Below, piece after piece: positions 46,901 through 55,740 of a stretch of DNA of 64,000 bases; position 1 is the first letter of the stretch, and each line of letters starts with the position of its first letter. The notes beneath the pieces are model-generated. The model made no database searches, was not told the origin of the DNA, and was given only the letters and a program-made list of their open reading frames with translations. Source of the stretch: Kitagawia praeruptora (lineage: Eukaryota; Streptophyta; Magnoliopsida; Apiales; Apiaceae); NCBI GenBank assembly GCA_037693485.1, contig CM075353.1, forward strand, positions 107,218,501 to 107,282,500, read 5' to 3'. The translations under genes were made by a program, and so were the position numbers.

Positions 46901-47248
46901 GATTTCATAGATGTTATTGTGTCTGTTTCCAACTAGAGCAACTTTCCCTGTAGATTTACTGATCACTTGACAATATTCAGGCTGAAAATCTACATGATAT
47001 CCTCTGTCACAGATTTGACTCACAGATAGCAAATCATGCTTGAGTCCTGGAACAAGAGCTACATTTGTGATGATGACATTTCCAAGATTAATGTTGCCAT
47101 ATCCCAGTGTATGTCCTATGTTGCCATCTCCATAGGAAACTTCTGGGCCAGCCTTCTCCTCAAACTCTGATAGCAGGGCTTTATTTCCTGTCATGTGTCC
47201 TGAACATCCACTGTCCACAACTAGGGTACTAACCCTGGTGCCCTGCAA
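43916..47248 (-). CDS. Copia pol polyprotein (1110 aa)
   Basis: In order: aspartic protease (VVDSGCSGHMTG, near residue 12), GAG-pre-integrase with zinc residues (HKKLSHLN, CDSCQKAK, 140-180), integrase catalytic D-D-E (HVDLFGPV about 205, IRSDNGTEF about 265, GVVERKNRTL about 307), reverse transcriptase (WVFRNK about 650, YVDDIIFGS about 796) and RNase H (SDADFAGC about 956, DNQSAIAM about 1035). All catalytic motifs look intact. The frame has no ATG at its start: it opens at TTG directly after a TGA (47249-47251) and is in a different frame from gag, whose TGA lies at 47259-47261. Expression therefore needs recoding, splicing or internal initiation. Confidence 0.93.
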   Translation of the reverse strand: MQGTRVSTLVVDSGCSGHMTGNKALLSEFEEKAGPEVSYGDGNIGHTLGYGNINLGNVIITNVALVPGLKHDLLSVSQICDRGYHVDFQPEYCQVISKSTGKVALVGNRHNNIYEIKLSTNTDGKAVCLSTRMSSEESWKWHKKLSHLNLNNINELIKNDLVRGLPKSLLNVEGLCDSCQKAKQRKTSFKSKSESSIADPYHLLHVDLFGPVNVMSLGKKKYALVIVDEYTRFTWVYFLAKKDETALTLTEHVIQLEKGSENQVKIIRSDNGTEFRNSSMEEFCKSKGIKQEFSAPGTPQQNGVVERKNRTLIEAARTMLDEAKLPTYFWAEAVQTACFTQNATLINKHGKTPYEMVKKKKPNLKYFHIFGCKCFVLKTHPEQLTKFDLKADEGIFVGYPLSTKAFRVYNLRTRVIMESIHVSFDDKKITGLEDVNEHDQLHFENEDLFSEKVNSDQTDVSNSVDLNSEPLLVNTEETLQSETREEPVEGEHEESHQSENSNTDSDSNDNSESNTVDSNSDHSNSEQSHSRGASENEERHQENQESMDQGGGSHVDRSNLPSARKWTKSHTPDLIIGDTDAKVRTRSATTNECLFHAFLSQSEPKKVEEALKDADWITAMQEELNEFERNEVWTLVPRPKNRSIVGTKWVFRNKTDSEGVITRNKARLVAKGYSQHEGIDYDETFAPVARLEAIRIFLAYASHMKFKVFQMDVKSAFLNGKLEEEVFVEQPPGFVDPKYPDYVYRLDKALYGLKQAPRAWYETLAKFLLESGFHRGTIDKTLFYFQNGSDLLLVQIYVDDIIFGSTNDKLCKKFAKLMQSRYQMSMMGELSYFLGLQVKQTDDGIFINQAKYTRNLLKKFGMLDCSSATTPMATATKLDKDAGSSVDMTSYRGMIGSLLYLTASRPDIMYATCLCARFQADPREPHLTAVKRIFKYLKGTITLGLWYPRESEFKLLGYSDADFAGCKIDRKSTSGSCQFLGDRLVSWYSKKQKSISTSTAEAEYIAAGSCCAQILWMKNQLLDYGLRYSKIPIYCDNQSAIAMTGNPVQHSMTKHISIRYHFIREHVEEGNIELHFVSTEQQLADIFTKPLSEVTFTRLVNELGMVSSFD

Positions 47249-47258
47249 TCACAACCAA

Positions 47259-49496
47259 TCAATGATTATTAGTTTTAAGGATCCAGACTTGCTTGGATCC
47301 TTTGGCTTTCTTAAATCTGTTAGCTTTTGCAGCGGAATTTTCATTAACAGAGTTTAAGCTAACTTTTTCAGAGTTTACATTTGCAGAGTTTACTTTAACC
47401 CATTTCAAATTTGGCTTGGGTTCATAGTAATTATAGTAAATAGCATGATAATCTCTGCAAGTGTAAATAGAATGCCAAGTACTTCCACAGTGTTTGCATA
47501 AAGTCTGTGGTCTAGTTCTCACATAATCACTCTTTACTGCAGTTTTAGAGGGCAAAGAATTAATGTTCTTATTCTTATTGCAGAAACTAGCAAGATGATT
47601 AGTGCTACCACAATTAAAGCATGTTTTTCTAGGAGCTAATGAAGCAAGCATTGGCTTAATTCCTGAAGTTATGCCTACTTTTCCATTTTTGTTTTTCTTA
47701 GGCAATCTCTGTTTGTTGACAGATTTTATCTCCTTAAGCTTATGCTTGAGTTGTTTATCTGTCATTAAACCAATGTTAGCCTCTTTAACAAAAGTTTTAG
47801 CATATGACTCTTTAACAGCCTTTTTCTGTGCTTCAGTCTTAGGTCCACCTGTTCCCATGACATTACCCTCAGATGAACAATATGGTCTAACTTTTACCTT
47901 ATTTTCAAATCTCAGTTCATCTCCAACAGAGTAACCTAGACCTACTGTATCTGACTGAAACACTTCTTGAGTGTCTTTGCCAGAGTGTGTCCAAGTTTTA
48001 ATGATGTGTTTACTATCCTCCAATTCAGATTCTAGTTGCTTATACTTACCTAGCAACTCCTGTTCAATAAACACTGCATCATCTCTCTCTTTTTGAATTT
48101 TATTCATGTTCTCTAACTGTTCCTCAACAAGTTTATTTCTTTCTTTCAGTTGAGAACACTCAGACTTTATCCTCTCATTTTCTAAGGTCTGATCTCTATA
48201 ACTGATATGCAATGCTTTAAGATAAATTCTTAATTCAGTTATATTATCAGTGTTATAAGCATAAGTGGTTGAAGGTACCTTGAGATCATCATTTTCAGTC
48301 TGAGTAGTAGCCATGAGAGCATAGTTGACTTCCTCATCTGAATCTGAAGTGTCTGCCCAATCTCTGCCTTTGGTGTAGAGTGCCTTTTCAGTTTTACCCT
48401 TCTTGCACTCTGGAGCATAGTGTCCCATCTCCTTACACTTGTAGCATTGAATCTCAGACTTATCTTTCTTTCCAGATTTGAAGTCCTTTCCCTCAGCTTT
48501 CTTGAAATTCTTCTTGTCAGACTTTGAGTAGTCCCTTGAGAATCTCTTTCCCTTCTTGAAGTTCTTGTAACCCATCTTCTTGAAGGTCTTTACCATCAAT
48601 GCAGCCATTTGCATCATCTCTTCATCATCTTCAGAATCAGATGAACCATCTGTGTTTGAGTCAACATCAGTGTTTGATGACTCATTCTCTGAATGGATGA
48701 CTAAGGCTTTCCCTTTTGCCTTTCTCCTTGATGCCTCCTTCTTTGATGGTTTCTCCTCAACCTTGAGTGCAACAGATTTTGACTTCCTACTTATTCTTTT
48801 GTTTCTCTGCTCCAATTCCAATTCATGGGTTTTGAGCAGCCCATAAATTTCATCAATCTCTGTTTCACCAAGTTCATAATTATCTCTAATAGTGGTTGTT
48901 TTCACATCCCACTTTTCAGGTAGAGAAAGAAGAAACTTGAGATTTGAGTCTTCTAAATCATATTCTTTGTTAACCAATGACAAATCATTGAGCAGTTTAC
49001 AGAATCTATCAAATGTTTCTGTCATGGTTTCATCAGACTTTGCCTCAAAGTGCTCATACTCCTGAGTGAGTATGTTTCTTCTGTTTTTCTTGATTGCAGG
49101 AGTTCCTTGACACCTAACCTCAAGTGCATCCCATATTTCCTTTGCAGTTGTGCAATTAATCACTTTATTAGACATAACATTGTCTAATGCACTGTGAAGT
49201 AAATGTCTCACTTTTTCATCCTTTGCAATAGATGAAAGATCCTCAGCAGTTAGATCTTTCTTTTCCTTTGGAATGACCTTTGCCTCCTCACCAGCAGCAG
49301 CAGCAGATAATTTTGTTGGTTTGTGAGGACCTTCATATATTCTATCAAGGTATTCTGGATCTGTAGCCTCCAGAAACATGGTCATTTTCACCTTCCAAAT
49401 TGCATACTCTGATGGCCTAAGTATAGGAACCCTGATTGTCTCATACCTACTAACAGTAGTAGGAGCTTTCTCATTTGGTGGAGGAATCTCTGCCAT
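47259..49496 (-). CDS. Copia gag protein (745 aa)
   Basis: Starts MAEIPPPNEKAPTTVSRYET at the first ATG after the primer-binding site. A gag-type N-terminal domain (LRPSEYAIWKVKMTMFLEAT, DNVMSNKVINCTTAKEIWDA, DRFCKLLNDL) is followed by Lys-rich and acidic stretches, a CCHC zinc knuckle (CYKCKEMGHYAPEC, about 347-361), a coiled-coil region (about 430-500), and two more knuckles (CFNCGSTNHLASFC about 625; CKHCGSTWHSIYTC about 666). It would form the particle and bind the element RNA. It is long for Copia gag, as in SIRE elements. It ends VWILKTNNH at TGA. Confidence 0.92.
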   Translation of the reverse strand: MAEIPPPNEKAPTTVSRYETIRVPILRPSEYAIWKVKMTMFLEATDPEYLDRIYEGPHKPTKLSAAAAGEEAKVIPKEKKDLTAEDLSSIAKDEKVRHLLHSALDNVMSNKVINCTTAKEIWDALEVRCQGTPAIKKNRRNILTQEYEHFEAKSDETMTETFDRFCKLLNDLSLVNKEYDLEDSNLKFLLSLPEKWDVKTTTIRDNYELGETEIDEIYGLLKTHELELEQRNKRISRKSKSVALKVEEKPSKKEASRRKAKGKALVIHSENESSNTDVDSNTDGSSDSEDDEEMMQMAALMVKTFKKMGYKNFKKGKRFSRDYSKSDKKNFKKAEGKDFKSGKKDKSEIQCYKCKEMGHYAPECKKGKTEKALYTKGRDWADTSDSDEEVNYALMATTQTENDDLKVPSTTYAYNTDNITELRIYLKALHISYRDQTLENERIKSECSQLKERNKLVEEQLENMNKIQKERDDAVFIEQELLGKYKQLESELEDSKHIIKTWTHSGKDTQEVFQSDTVGLGYSVGDELRFENKVKVRPYCSSEGNVMGTGGPKTEAQKKAVKESYAKTFVKEANIGLMTDKQLKHKLKEIKSVNKQRLPKKNKNGKVGITSGIKPMLASLAPRKTCFNCGSTNHLASFCNKNKNINSLPSKTAVKSDYVRTRPQTLCKHCGSTWHSIYTCRDYHAIYYNYYEPKPNLKWVKVNSANVNSEKVSLNSVNENSAAKANRFKKAKGSKQVWILKTNNH

Positions 49497-49545
49497 TGAT
49501 TACTTTTGTGTTTGGATCTTTAACTGTAATAAAGTAACAGATTAG

Positions 49546-49557
49546 TCTCTGATACCA
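49546..49557 (-). promoter_or_regulatory. Primer-binding site of the Copia element
   Basis: On the minus strand TGGTATCAGAGA lies two bases inside the 5' LTR. It matches the usual Copia site for the initiator tRNA-Met 3' end in all but the last base. Confidence 0.9.
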
Positions 49558-49559
49558 CT

Positions 49560-50068
49560 TGTTAGGTCGAATACACAATAAGTAATCAAATACTGTATGA
49601 ATAACTTAACAAGAACACACTGTTTAACAATTAAAAACTGTTTGGAATTAATAATTCCTCTCTCAGTGATGTAAATATCACAGAGAGCTGCTTAGGTTAC
49701 AATGGATGAATATCTCAATGTTCGACTACCCTTCTAGGGTTAACCTAACTGTATTTATAGAACATACAGCTTCGTACAATCAGTAACTGATACTCCTAAA
49801 ATCAAGCTATACAATTGATATCAATCACGATTGCTCCAGTCTTCCAAGTCAACTCAATCTCTTTGACAGCTTTCCAATCTTCAAAGATATTGCTTCCATA
49901 TTTATCAATCTTCAAACACTGTTGACTCTTCAGACAATACCGCTACAGAGTTTAACAAACTCTGTTTGCGCTTCCAGTCAGTGTTTAATCATACTCTGAC
50001 TGCTTCCAGCTAAACTCTGTTTTCTGACTTTAGCTTCCAAACACTGTTTTCATCAATCATTTCTAACA
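49560..50068 (-). repeat. 5' LTR of the Copia element
   Basis: 509 bp, identical by eye to 37608-38116. It would contain the element promoter, reading toward lower coordinates, antisense to the CAD-like gene that hosts it. Confidence 0.95.
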
Positions 50069-51185
50069 AAACAACATAGATGTGTTTGAATATCTTTAAT
50101 ATTTTTAACACAGGCACGAAATTGTTGGTGTGGTAACTGAAGTTGGGAACAAAGTGGAAAAAGTCAAGGTTGGAGATAAGGTTGGAGTAGGGGTCATAGT
50201 TGGATCTTGTCGTTCGTATGATAGTTGCAAGGACGATATGGAGAATCACTGTGCAAAGCATGTCGATACTTATAGTGCTCCGTATTTTGACGGAACCATG
50301 ACACACGGAGGGTATTCCGAGTCTATGGTTGCGGATGAGCATTTTATTCTACGTTGGCCAGAGAATTTGTCAATGTATTCTAGTGCTCCTCTATTGTGTG
50401 CCGGGACAACAACTTATAGCCCCCTGAAATACTTTGGACTCGACAAGCCTGGTACTAAGCTTGCTGTTGTAGGCTTAGGCGGGCTTGGCCATGTAGCTGT
50501 TAAGTTGGAAAAAGCTTTTGGTGCACATGTTACAGTTATAGATATTGTGGAAGAGGAAAAGGAGGAAGCACTGGAAAAACTCGGTGCTGATTCCTTTATG
50601 TTAAGTAATGACTCGAAACAAATGCAGGTGTGTACTAAGACTTAAAATTAGCATTCAAGTCTATATTTGTGTTAAATTTGTTTCAGAGTTTTGATTACTA
50701 ATTATCATTCCTGGAATATATTCATCTAGGCCGCAATGAGCTCACTTGATGGTATTATTGATACTGTACCTGCCAATCACCCTCTTGCTCCTTTGCTTGG
50801 GTTATTAAAGCCTAATGGAAAGCTTGTCCTGCTTGGTATACCTGTAAAGCCTCATCAGCTGCCGGTGTTCCCTTTGATTAACGGTGAGCATTTTACCTAG
50901 CTATTTTACTCATCAATAAGTTTAACAAATTTTTTAGAAATATCATTTTGTTATATACTAAATTGTGAGTCGCATTTGACAGGGAGAAAGATTATTGCTG
51001 GCAGTAATATTGGTGGATTGAAGGAAACACAAGAAATGCTAGATTTTGCAGCGAAGCACAACATAACAGCTGATGTTGAAGTTATTTCTATGGATTATGT
51101 GAACACTGCTATTGAGAGACTTGAGAGGGCTGATGTTCGATACAGATTTGTCATCGACGTTGCAAACACGTTCAAGACCAAGTGA

Positions 51186-51485
51186 AGTGTTTGGGGGGAG
51201 TTTATCGTTGTTTTGAATACATGTTCTTGTGTTGGTTGTTTATTATTATGTTTACAGACACCGGGTCTTTGAGACTCGGATTATATCCCTGAAATCCTGT
51301 AAACAGTTTCCGCAAATGTTTTCAATATTAAAATTTAAATTCACCTCATGAACAAAGCAAGCTACATTCATCAGCACTATATCTGTTTTATATATTTATG
51401 TTTTGTCCCACTCAGTTTTTATAATTTATGAATTTGTTTCTAAATTTTAAATTCAATAAAATTATGAAATTTTAATCGTGATGCT
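51186..51485. other. 3' flank of CAD-like copy 2
   Basis: Nearly identical to the flanks of copies 1 and 3 up to the poly(T) that begins the LINE. No other feature. Confidence 0.5.
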
Positions 51486-54400
51486 GTTTTTTTTTAATGA
51501 TATTTTAGCAATTGTGTCTATTTTCTTCTGTTGTGGTCAGGGCTACCATTTCCAGCAATGTTAAGTTTAGCACTTTTGACATCGCCTTCTTGTAACCACT
51601 TTTGACATTATATATAAATCCCATTATTCGTGCAAACCTATATGATAACATCATCGTTGTCCATGGAGCCTACTGGGATGACTAAAATTCTTTTGACATC
51701 CCTCGGATCAAAAAGTCGATGCTAAAACTTAATATTCCGATTGCCATTAGGTTCCCAGAGATCTGCCACACACACATCATTAGGGATAAAAGTATCATTA
51801 GAAAAGCTGATACCATCTTTTCCAAACAACTAATAGTCATTATTAATTAGAATTCAATCTCCTGAACCAACTCTCCATCTACTCCCTTTTATGTCAAATT
51901 CCGTAAATTCTGACTTCTGAGTTGAGTTAAGAACCTAGATAGGGAAGCTGTTGGATTTGCTCTAACCCATCCTTGCTCCCCCACCAGAAATTAGCAATCA
52001 TTTTATGAATAGTAGACGTAATGAAAGATTTACGAAATCAAAAACAAGACATAGCATAACTGGGGATAGCTTGAACAACAGTTTTAATAAGAATTTCTTT
52101 TCCAGAACTAGAAAGCAAGTTCCCTTTCAACCCTTTCAGCTTTGTCTAAACTCTTTCTTCTATGACGTTAAAAAGTTCTGTTTTCCTCCTACCTGAGCTC
52201 GATGGAAGCCCAAGATACCTTTCATGGCAGTCTACAACTCTCACAGTAAACACACTTTGAAACAACCTTTTATCTTCAATCCTCACATTTTTACAAAAGC
52301 AGATTCCGGATTTCTGAAAATTAATCCTTTGACCTGACACCCTCTCATAGCTATTTAAAATAATTAAAGTAACCATAGTCCATACACTCTTTTAAATTAG
52401 AACAACAGAAAAAAGGCTATCATCGACAAAAAATAAGTGGGAAACTGTTAAAGAATCATTACCAAATTTTAGCCCAGAAATATTGGTACACCTCTCCACT
52501 TGCATGAGTTGGCATGACAGCCCCTCTGCACAGAATAATGAAAGGAATGGTGAGAGCGGATCTCCTTGTCTTAACCTCTCTCGGGAACAATGTTTCCTCT
52601 CACCGTCCCAATAATCAAAATAGCAAAAGAGGCTAAGCAGACACATTTTTTTATCTTTTTTATCCAAGTTTCGGCATATTTTAGTTTCTTCATCACCTCG
52701 AACACAAAATTCCATTCCACCAGATCACAAACTTTGGACATATCGAGCTTCAAAGATAACTTGTTTCAGTTTTCAAACCTATCTTTCTTCATTGTAATCA
52801 ACCCTACCAATCCCACCATTAAATTATCACGAATTTGTCGATCCTCCACAAAAGCCCCTTAAGTGTCTGCAATTGCAATCCGCATCGTACCCTTAAGCCT
52901 ATTAGTCAAACACTTTGCCACCACCTTACAAACCACATTACACAAACTTATAGGTCTGTACCGAGACACCACTTCGGGATTTTTAGTCTTTGGAATGAGA
53001 GCAATTATTGTTTTATTAATCTCCGTCAAATCTTTATCTTCATTCAGCACTGCCAAAAACATATGCTAATAATCTGTTCTTCAACATGCGGACAAATTAA
53101 ACTTCTGATAAAAATATCTCGAAAATCCTTCCCTTCCCGGAGCCTTTGAAGGGTTCATATCCTTTAGCGCATGATACACCTCAACCTCATCAAACCTCCT
53201 ATTCAGACCTTCATTCATCTCCGTAGTTATTTTGTAATTCATAGGCTTTATAAATTTGGGAATATCATCCATGGAAGGATTAGTAGTAGAAAAGACGTTA
53301 AGAAACTAATCAAAAAAACACTCTTTCTACTACCCTCATGTGGGTTTGCAAGCCCCATTGCTATCTTTTATTCCTTTGATCTCAATTTTATCCATTCTTA
53401 TTGTAGCCTTTCTGCGAAAATATCTAGTATTTTTATCCCCCTCCACTAAACAAGTCACCATGCCTCTTTGTTTCCAGAATGTTTCTTCTTTAAGTAACAC
53501 CAGATTCAGTTTTCTTTCTCCCTCTCTTAACATTGTCCAGTTCTACATCCTAATTGAGTTGGACACAGATCAAATTTTATTTTTCGTTTCCTTAATTTCA
53601 ACAATCATCATTTTCTTCATCTTCTTTGCCCACCTGCATGACAAGAGCTTAACCACACCTTGACAGATTATTAACAACATATTTAACATTATCTTCACCA
53701 ATTTTCTTAAATTAACACTCAGAAACTATCTTATAACATTCATCGTGATCAGCCCAGCCTTCCTCATAACAGTATCTCTATTTTCTTCTCCCATTTTCAC
53801 ACACTCTGCCCCAGCACATCCGGTAAACTCTAAAAGAATGGGGCAGTGATCTGAACCCCAAAACCCGATATGTTTTTCCACAGCTACAGGAAATATGTTG
53901 CTCCACTCCTCATTGTAGAAGCTTTTATTTAATCTCTCAAGTACAAGGCTCCCCCGACACTTTTTACTCCACGTAAACATACAATTCTTTCCACCCTAAG
54001 CTCGTTAATTTTGCAATCATCTACCAACTCTATAAAGTTTTCCATGAGATACTGAGGTCGCAAACCACCTCCGTAGTTCTCCTCGTCTCGAAGCAGCTCA
54101 TTAAAATCACCATCGCACATTTCTATCACCCAATCGAGTCAACATCTCTTTTCGTAGAGTTTGTTGTAGTCTCTTCACTAAGATTATTATCAACCCCCTC
54201 TCAAAGATCTCGTTGTCTCTTCTGATAAATATTGCCTCCTACCCCCAAATCCCTCTTTTTCAAATTCTGATCAATAGCTAGGGTTTTAGCTCCCCCGAAC
54301 ATTTTCTCTAACAAGTATGTTAGAATATAATATAAGATCCACCTTCCTCTAACACCATAAGTTTTAGATTAGTTGATTACTTAACTTGGTATCAGAGCTA

Positions 54401-54944
54401 GGCACGCAAAGGTCCCAGGTTCGATTCGCCCATGATCCACTCTCGACCCAAAAATGGGAAATGGGCTTTCGAGTAAGGGGGTGTGTTAGAATATAATATA
54501 AGATCCATATAAGCCTTTCTCTAACACCTTAAGATTTTAGATGCCACATCAGTAGTTTCATTCGAATTGTACACCTCATCTCCATAGTCTTTCCCAATTT
54601 CAATTCTTTTAGGCACAGGATCTTTTCCCACCTTTAGAGCGTGTCCACCCTGAACTTCATTTCCTACATTTTGTAATATTCCCATGCTTGACTGCTCATT
54701 TTCCCTCACACTACTCCTCATAATTGGACTATTAGAACTTCCATATTTTCCCAAGTTTCCGACAACTTCAACTTGGACCTCCGTATAAGCCCCTGAACTG
54801 GTAGTTCTATCAAAACCTTGAAAATAGACTTGTACATAATTTTCAATCTTCATCCACATTCCCCACGCGAGGACTTCTCTTCAATTAATTTTCGCTACCG
54901 TAGCTTGTTCATGACACTCCTTCATACTGCAATCAGGTTTGCCA
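51486..54944 (-). pseudogene. Decayed L1-like LINE, copy in unit 2
   Basis: The same fragment order as in unit 1, with small differences: ORF1 remnant (54521-54859), endonuclease pieces (CDGDFNELLRDEENYGG near 54110; FTWSKK near 53975), reverse transcriptase pieces (KAPGREGFS near 53150, RYRPISLCNVVCKVVAKCL near 52950, LDMSKVCDLVEWNFVFEVM near 52740, LRQGDPLSPF and FVDDSLF near 52420). It has many stops and frameshifts. The shared lesions with units 1 and 3 show it was dead before the unit was duplicated. Confidence 0.85.
54318..54543 (+). mobile_element. TRIM-like element, unit 2 copy
   Basis: Same insertion site in the LINE as in units 1 and 3. Terminal repeats begin at 54318 and 54484, and the primer-binding motif is at 54387-54398. 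The first repeat has lost nine bases (ataaaagac) relative to the others. Confidence 0.65.
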
Positions 54945-54953
54945 CAATTGGAT

Positions 54954-55740
54954 AAAAGGCCCCAATATCACAATTTTAAAGTAAATGTTCCAAAATGTCA
55001 CAACTCGGAAACATGGTCCCAAATATCACACTAAAACATAAGATTGTTTAGGGTTTTTGAGATTTTTTTTATAACGCTATATTGTGTAGCGTTTATGAGG
55101 AAGGGGTGATGAATGCTACATTGTCTAGCATTTTCACTGTTGGAAACAACTCTTTATATAGCGTTTTCTAAACACAAAAGATGATCTAGCGTTTTTGTCC
55201 AGGAAATAAGCTTCTAACTAGTGTCCCGGGAAACTATCTTCTAACTAGCGTTTTGCATTTATTATATTAAAATTATTCAAATATTACAAATTTATATATT
55301 ATTTCTTTAATTTAATATTTTAAAATTGTATCTACATATTCTTTGGGGTTAAATAATTTTCATTTGGGGTTCAACCTGTTCCATTTGGGGTTTAAAAAAA
55401 TTTCAATTTTTAAATTAAAATTTTTAATCTATATTCTCTTGGGGTTCAACAGTTAACCTTTGGGGTTATTTCAATTTTGGGTTTTAAAAATATTCCGAAT
55501 GACGAATAAATCATATACGAACTTAGGATTTAGGGTTGTTACCCTAGATCCTAAACCCCAAATTATCCTGATTTTTAAAAAATCAGGGCCGCCAGATTCA
55601 ATTTTTTAATTAAAATTTTTAAATTTTATATGTATTTACTTGGGATTTCAAAAGTAAACCTTTGGATTCAACATTTCCATTTTGGGTTTAGAAATATTCA
55701 GAACGACGAATAAACCGTATACGAAATTAGGGTTTTTAAG
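54954..55740. mobile_element. Truncated Mutator-like element at the unit 2/3 junction
   Basis: Begins after the left target-duplication copy CAATTGGAT (54945-54953) and is homologous to 31466-32268. Its right end, with the second duplication copy, is deleted; sequence passes directly into the start of unit 3. Confidence 0.7.

Larger units (their letters stand above)
37608..50068 (-). mobile_element. Intact Copia retrotransposon, SIRE-like, 12,461 bp
   Basis: Both LTRs are present (37608-38116 and 49560-50068, 509 bp each, TGTTAG...CTAACA). They are flanked by the 5-bp duplication AAACA (37603-37607, 50069-50073) in CAD-like intron 2; copy 3 shows the empty site. On the minus strand: 5' LTR, primer-binding site, gag, pol, a 2-kb spacer, a third large ORF, purine tract, 3' LTR. 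By eye the LTRs are identical. The order protease-integrase-reverse transcriptase-RNase H makes it Copia. The extra ORF after pol and long gag recall the SIRE/Maximus lineage. Confidence 0.93.
35493..51185 (+). pseudogene. CAD/mannitol-dehydrogenase-like gene, copy 2 (damaged)
   Basis: Exons: remnant of 1 (to 35557), 2 (35720-35833), 3 (50114-50627), 4 (50730-50883), 5 (50983-51185); all splice sites are GT-AG. A deletion removed the leader and the first roughly 12 codons, so translation could only begin at ATG 35493 (MDFGMAARDTTG). The zinc-binding CGVCHSDLH and GHE motifs remain, but the second of four structural-zinc cysteines is tyrosine (GSCRSYDSC). Further changes are LPMDSG to LSMYSS and AKAFG to EKAFG. 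Intron 2 is 14,280 bp because it houses two antisense LTR retrotransposons. It is likely non-functional, though transcripts could still be spliced. Confidence 0.85.
32900..55740 (+). repeat. Tandem unit 2 (CAD-like copy 2 plus LINE)
   Basis: Homologous throughout to unit 3, apart from two LTR retrotransposons in CAD-like intron 2. Without them the unit is about 8.8 kb. The junction with unit 3 (tttttaag then ccatttt at 55734-55747) shows an AAG microhomology shared by both parental sequences in unit 1 (32266-32268 and 32897-32899). Confidence 0.88.

Noticed and set aside
37608..50068. An endogenous pararetrovirus or envelope-bearing retrovirus
   Set aside because: Domain order (integrase before reverse transcriptase), LTRs, primer site and polypurine tract are those of a Copia retrotransposon, and the third ORF shows no clear envelope hallmarks.
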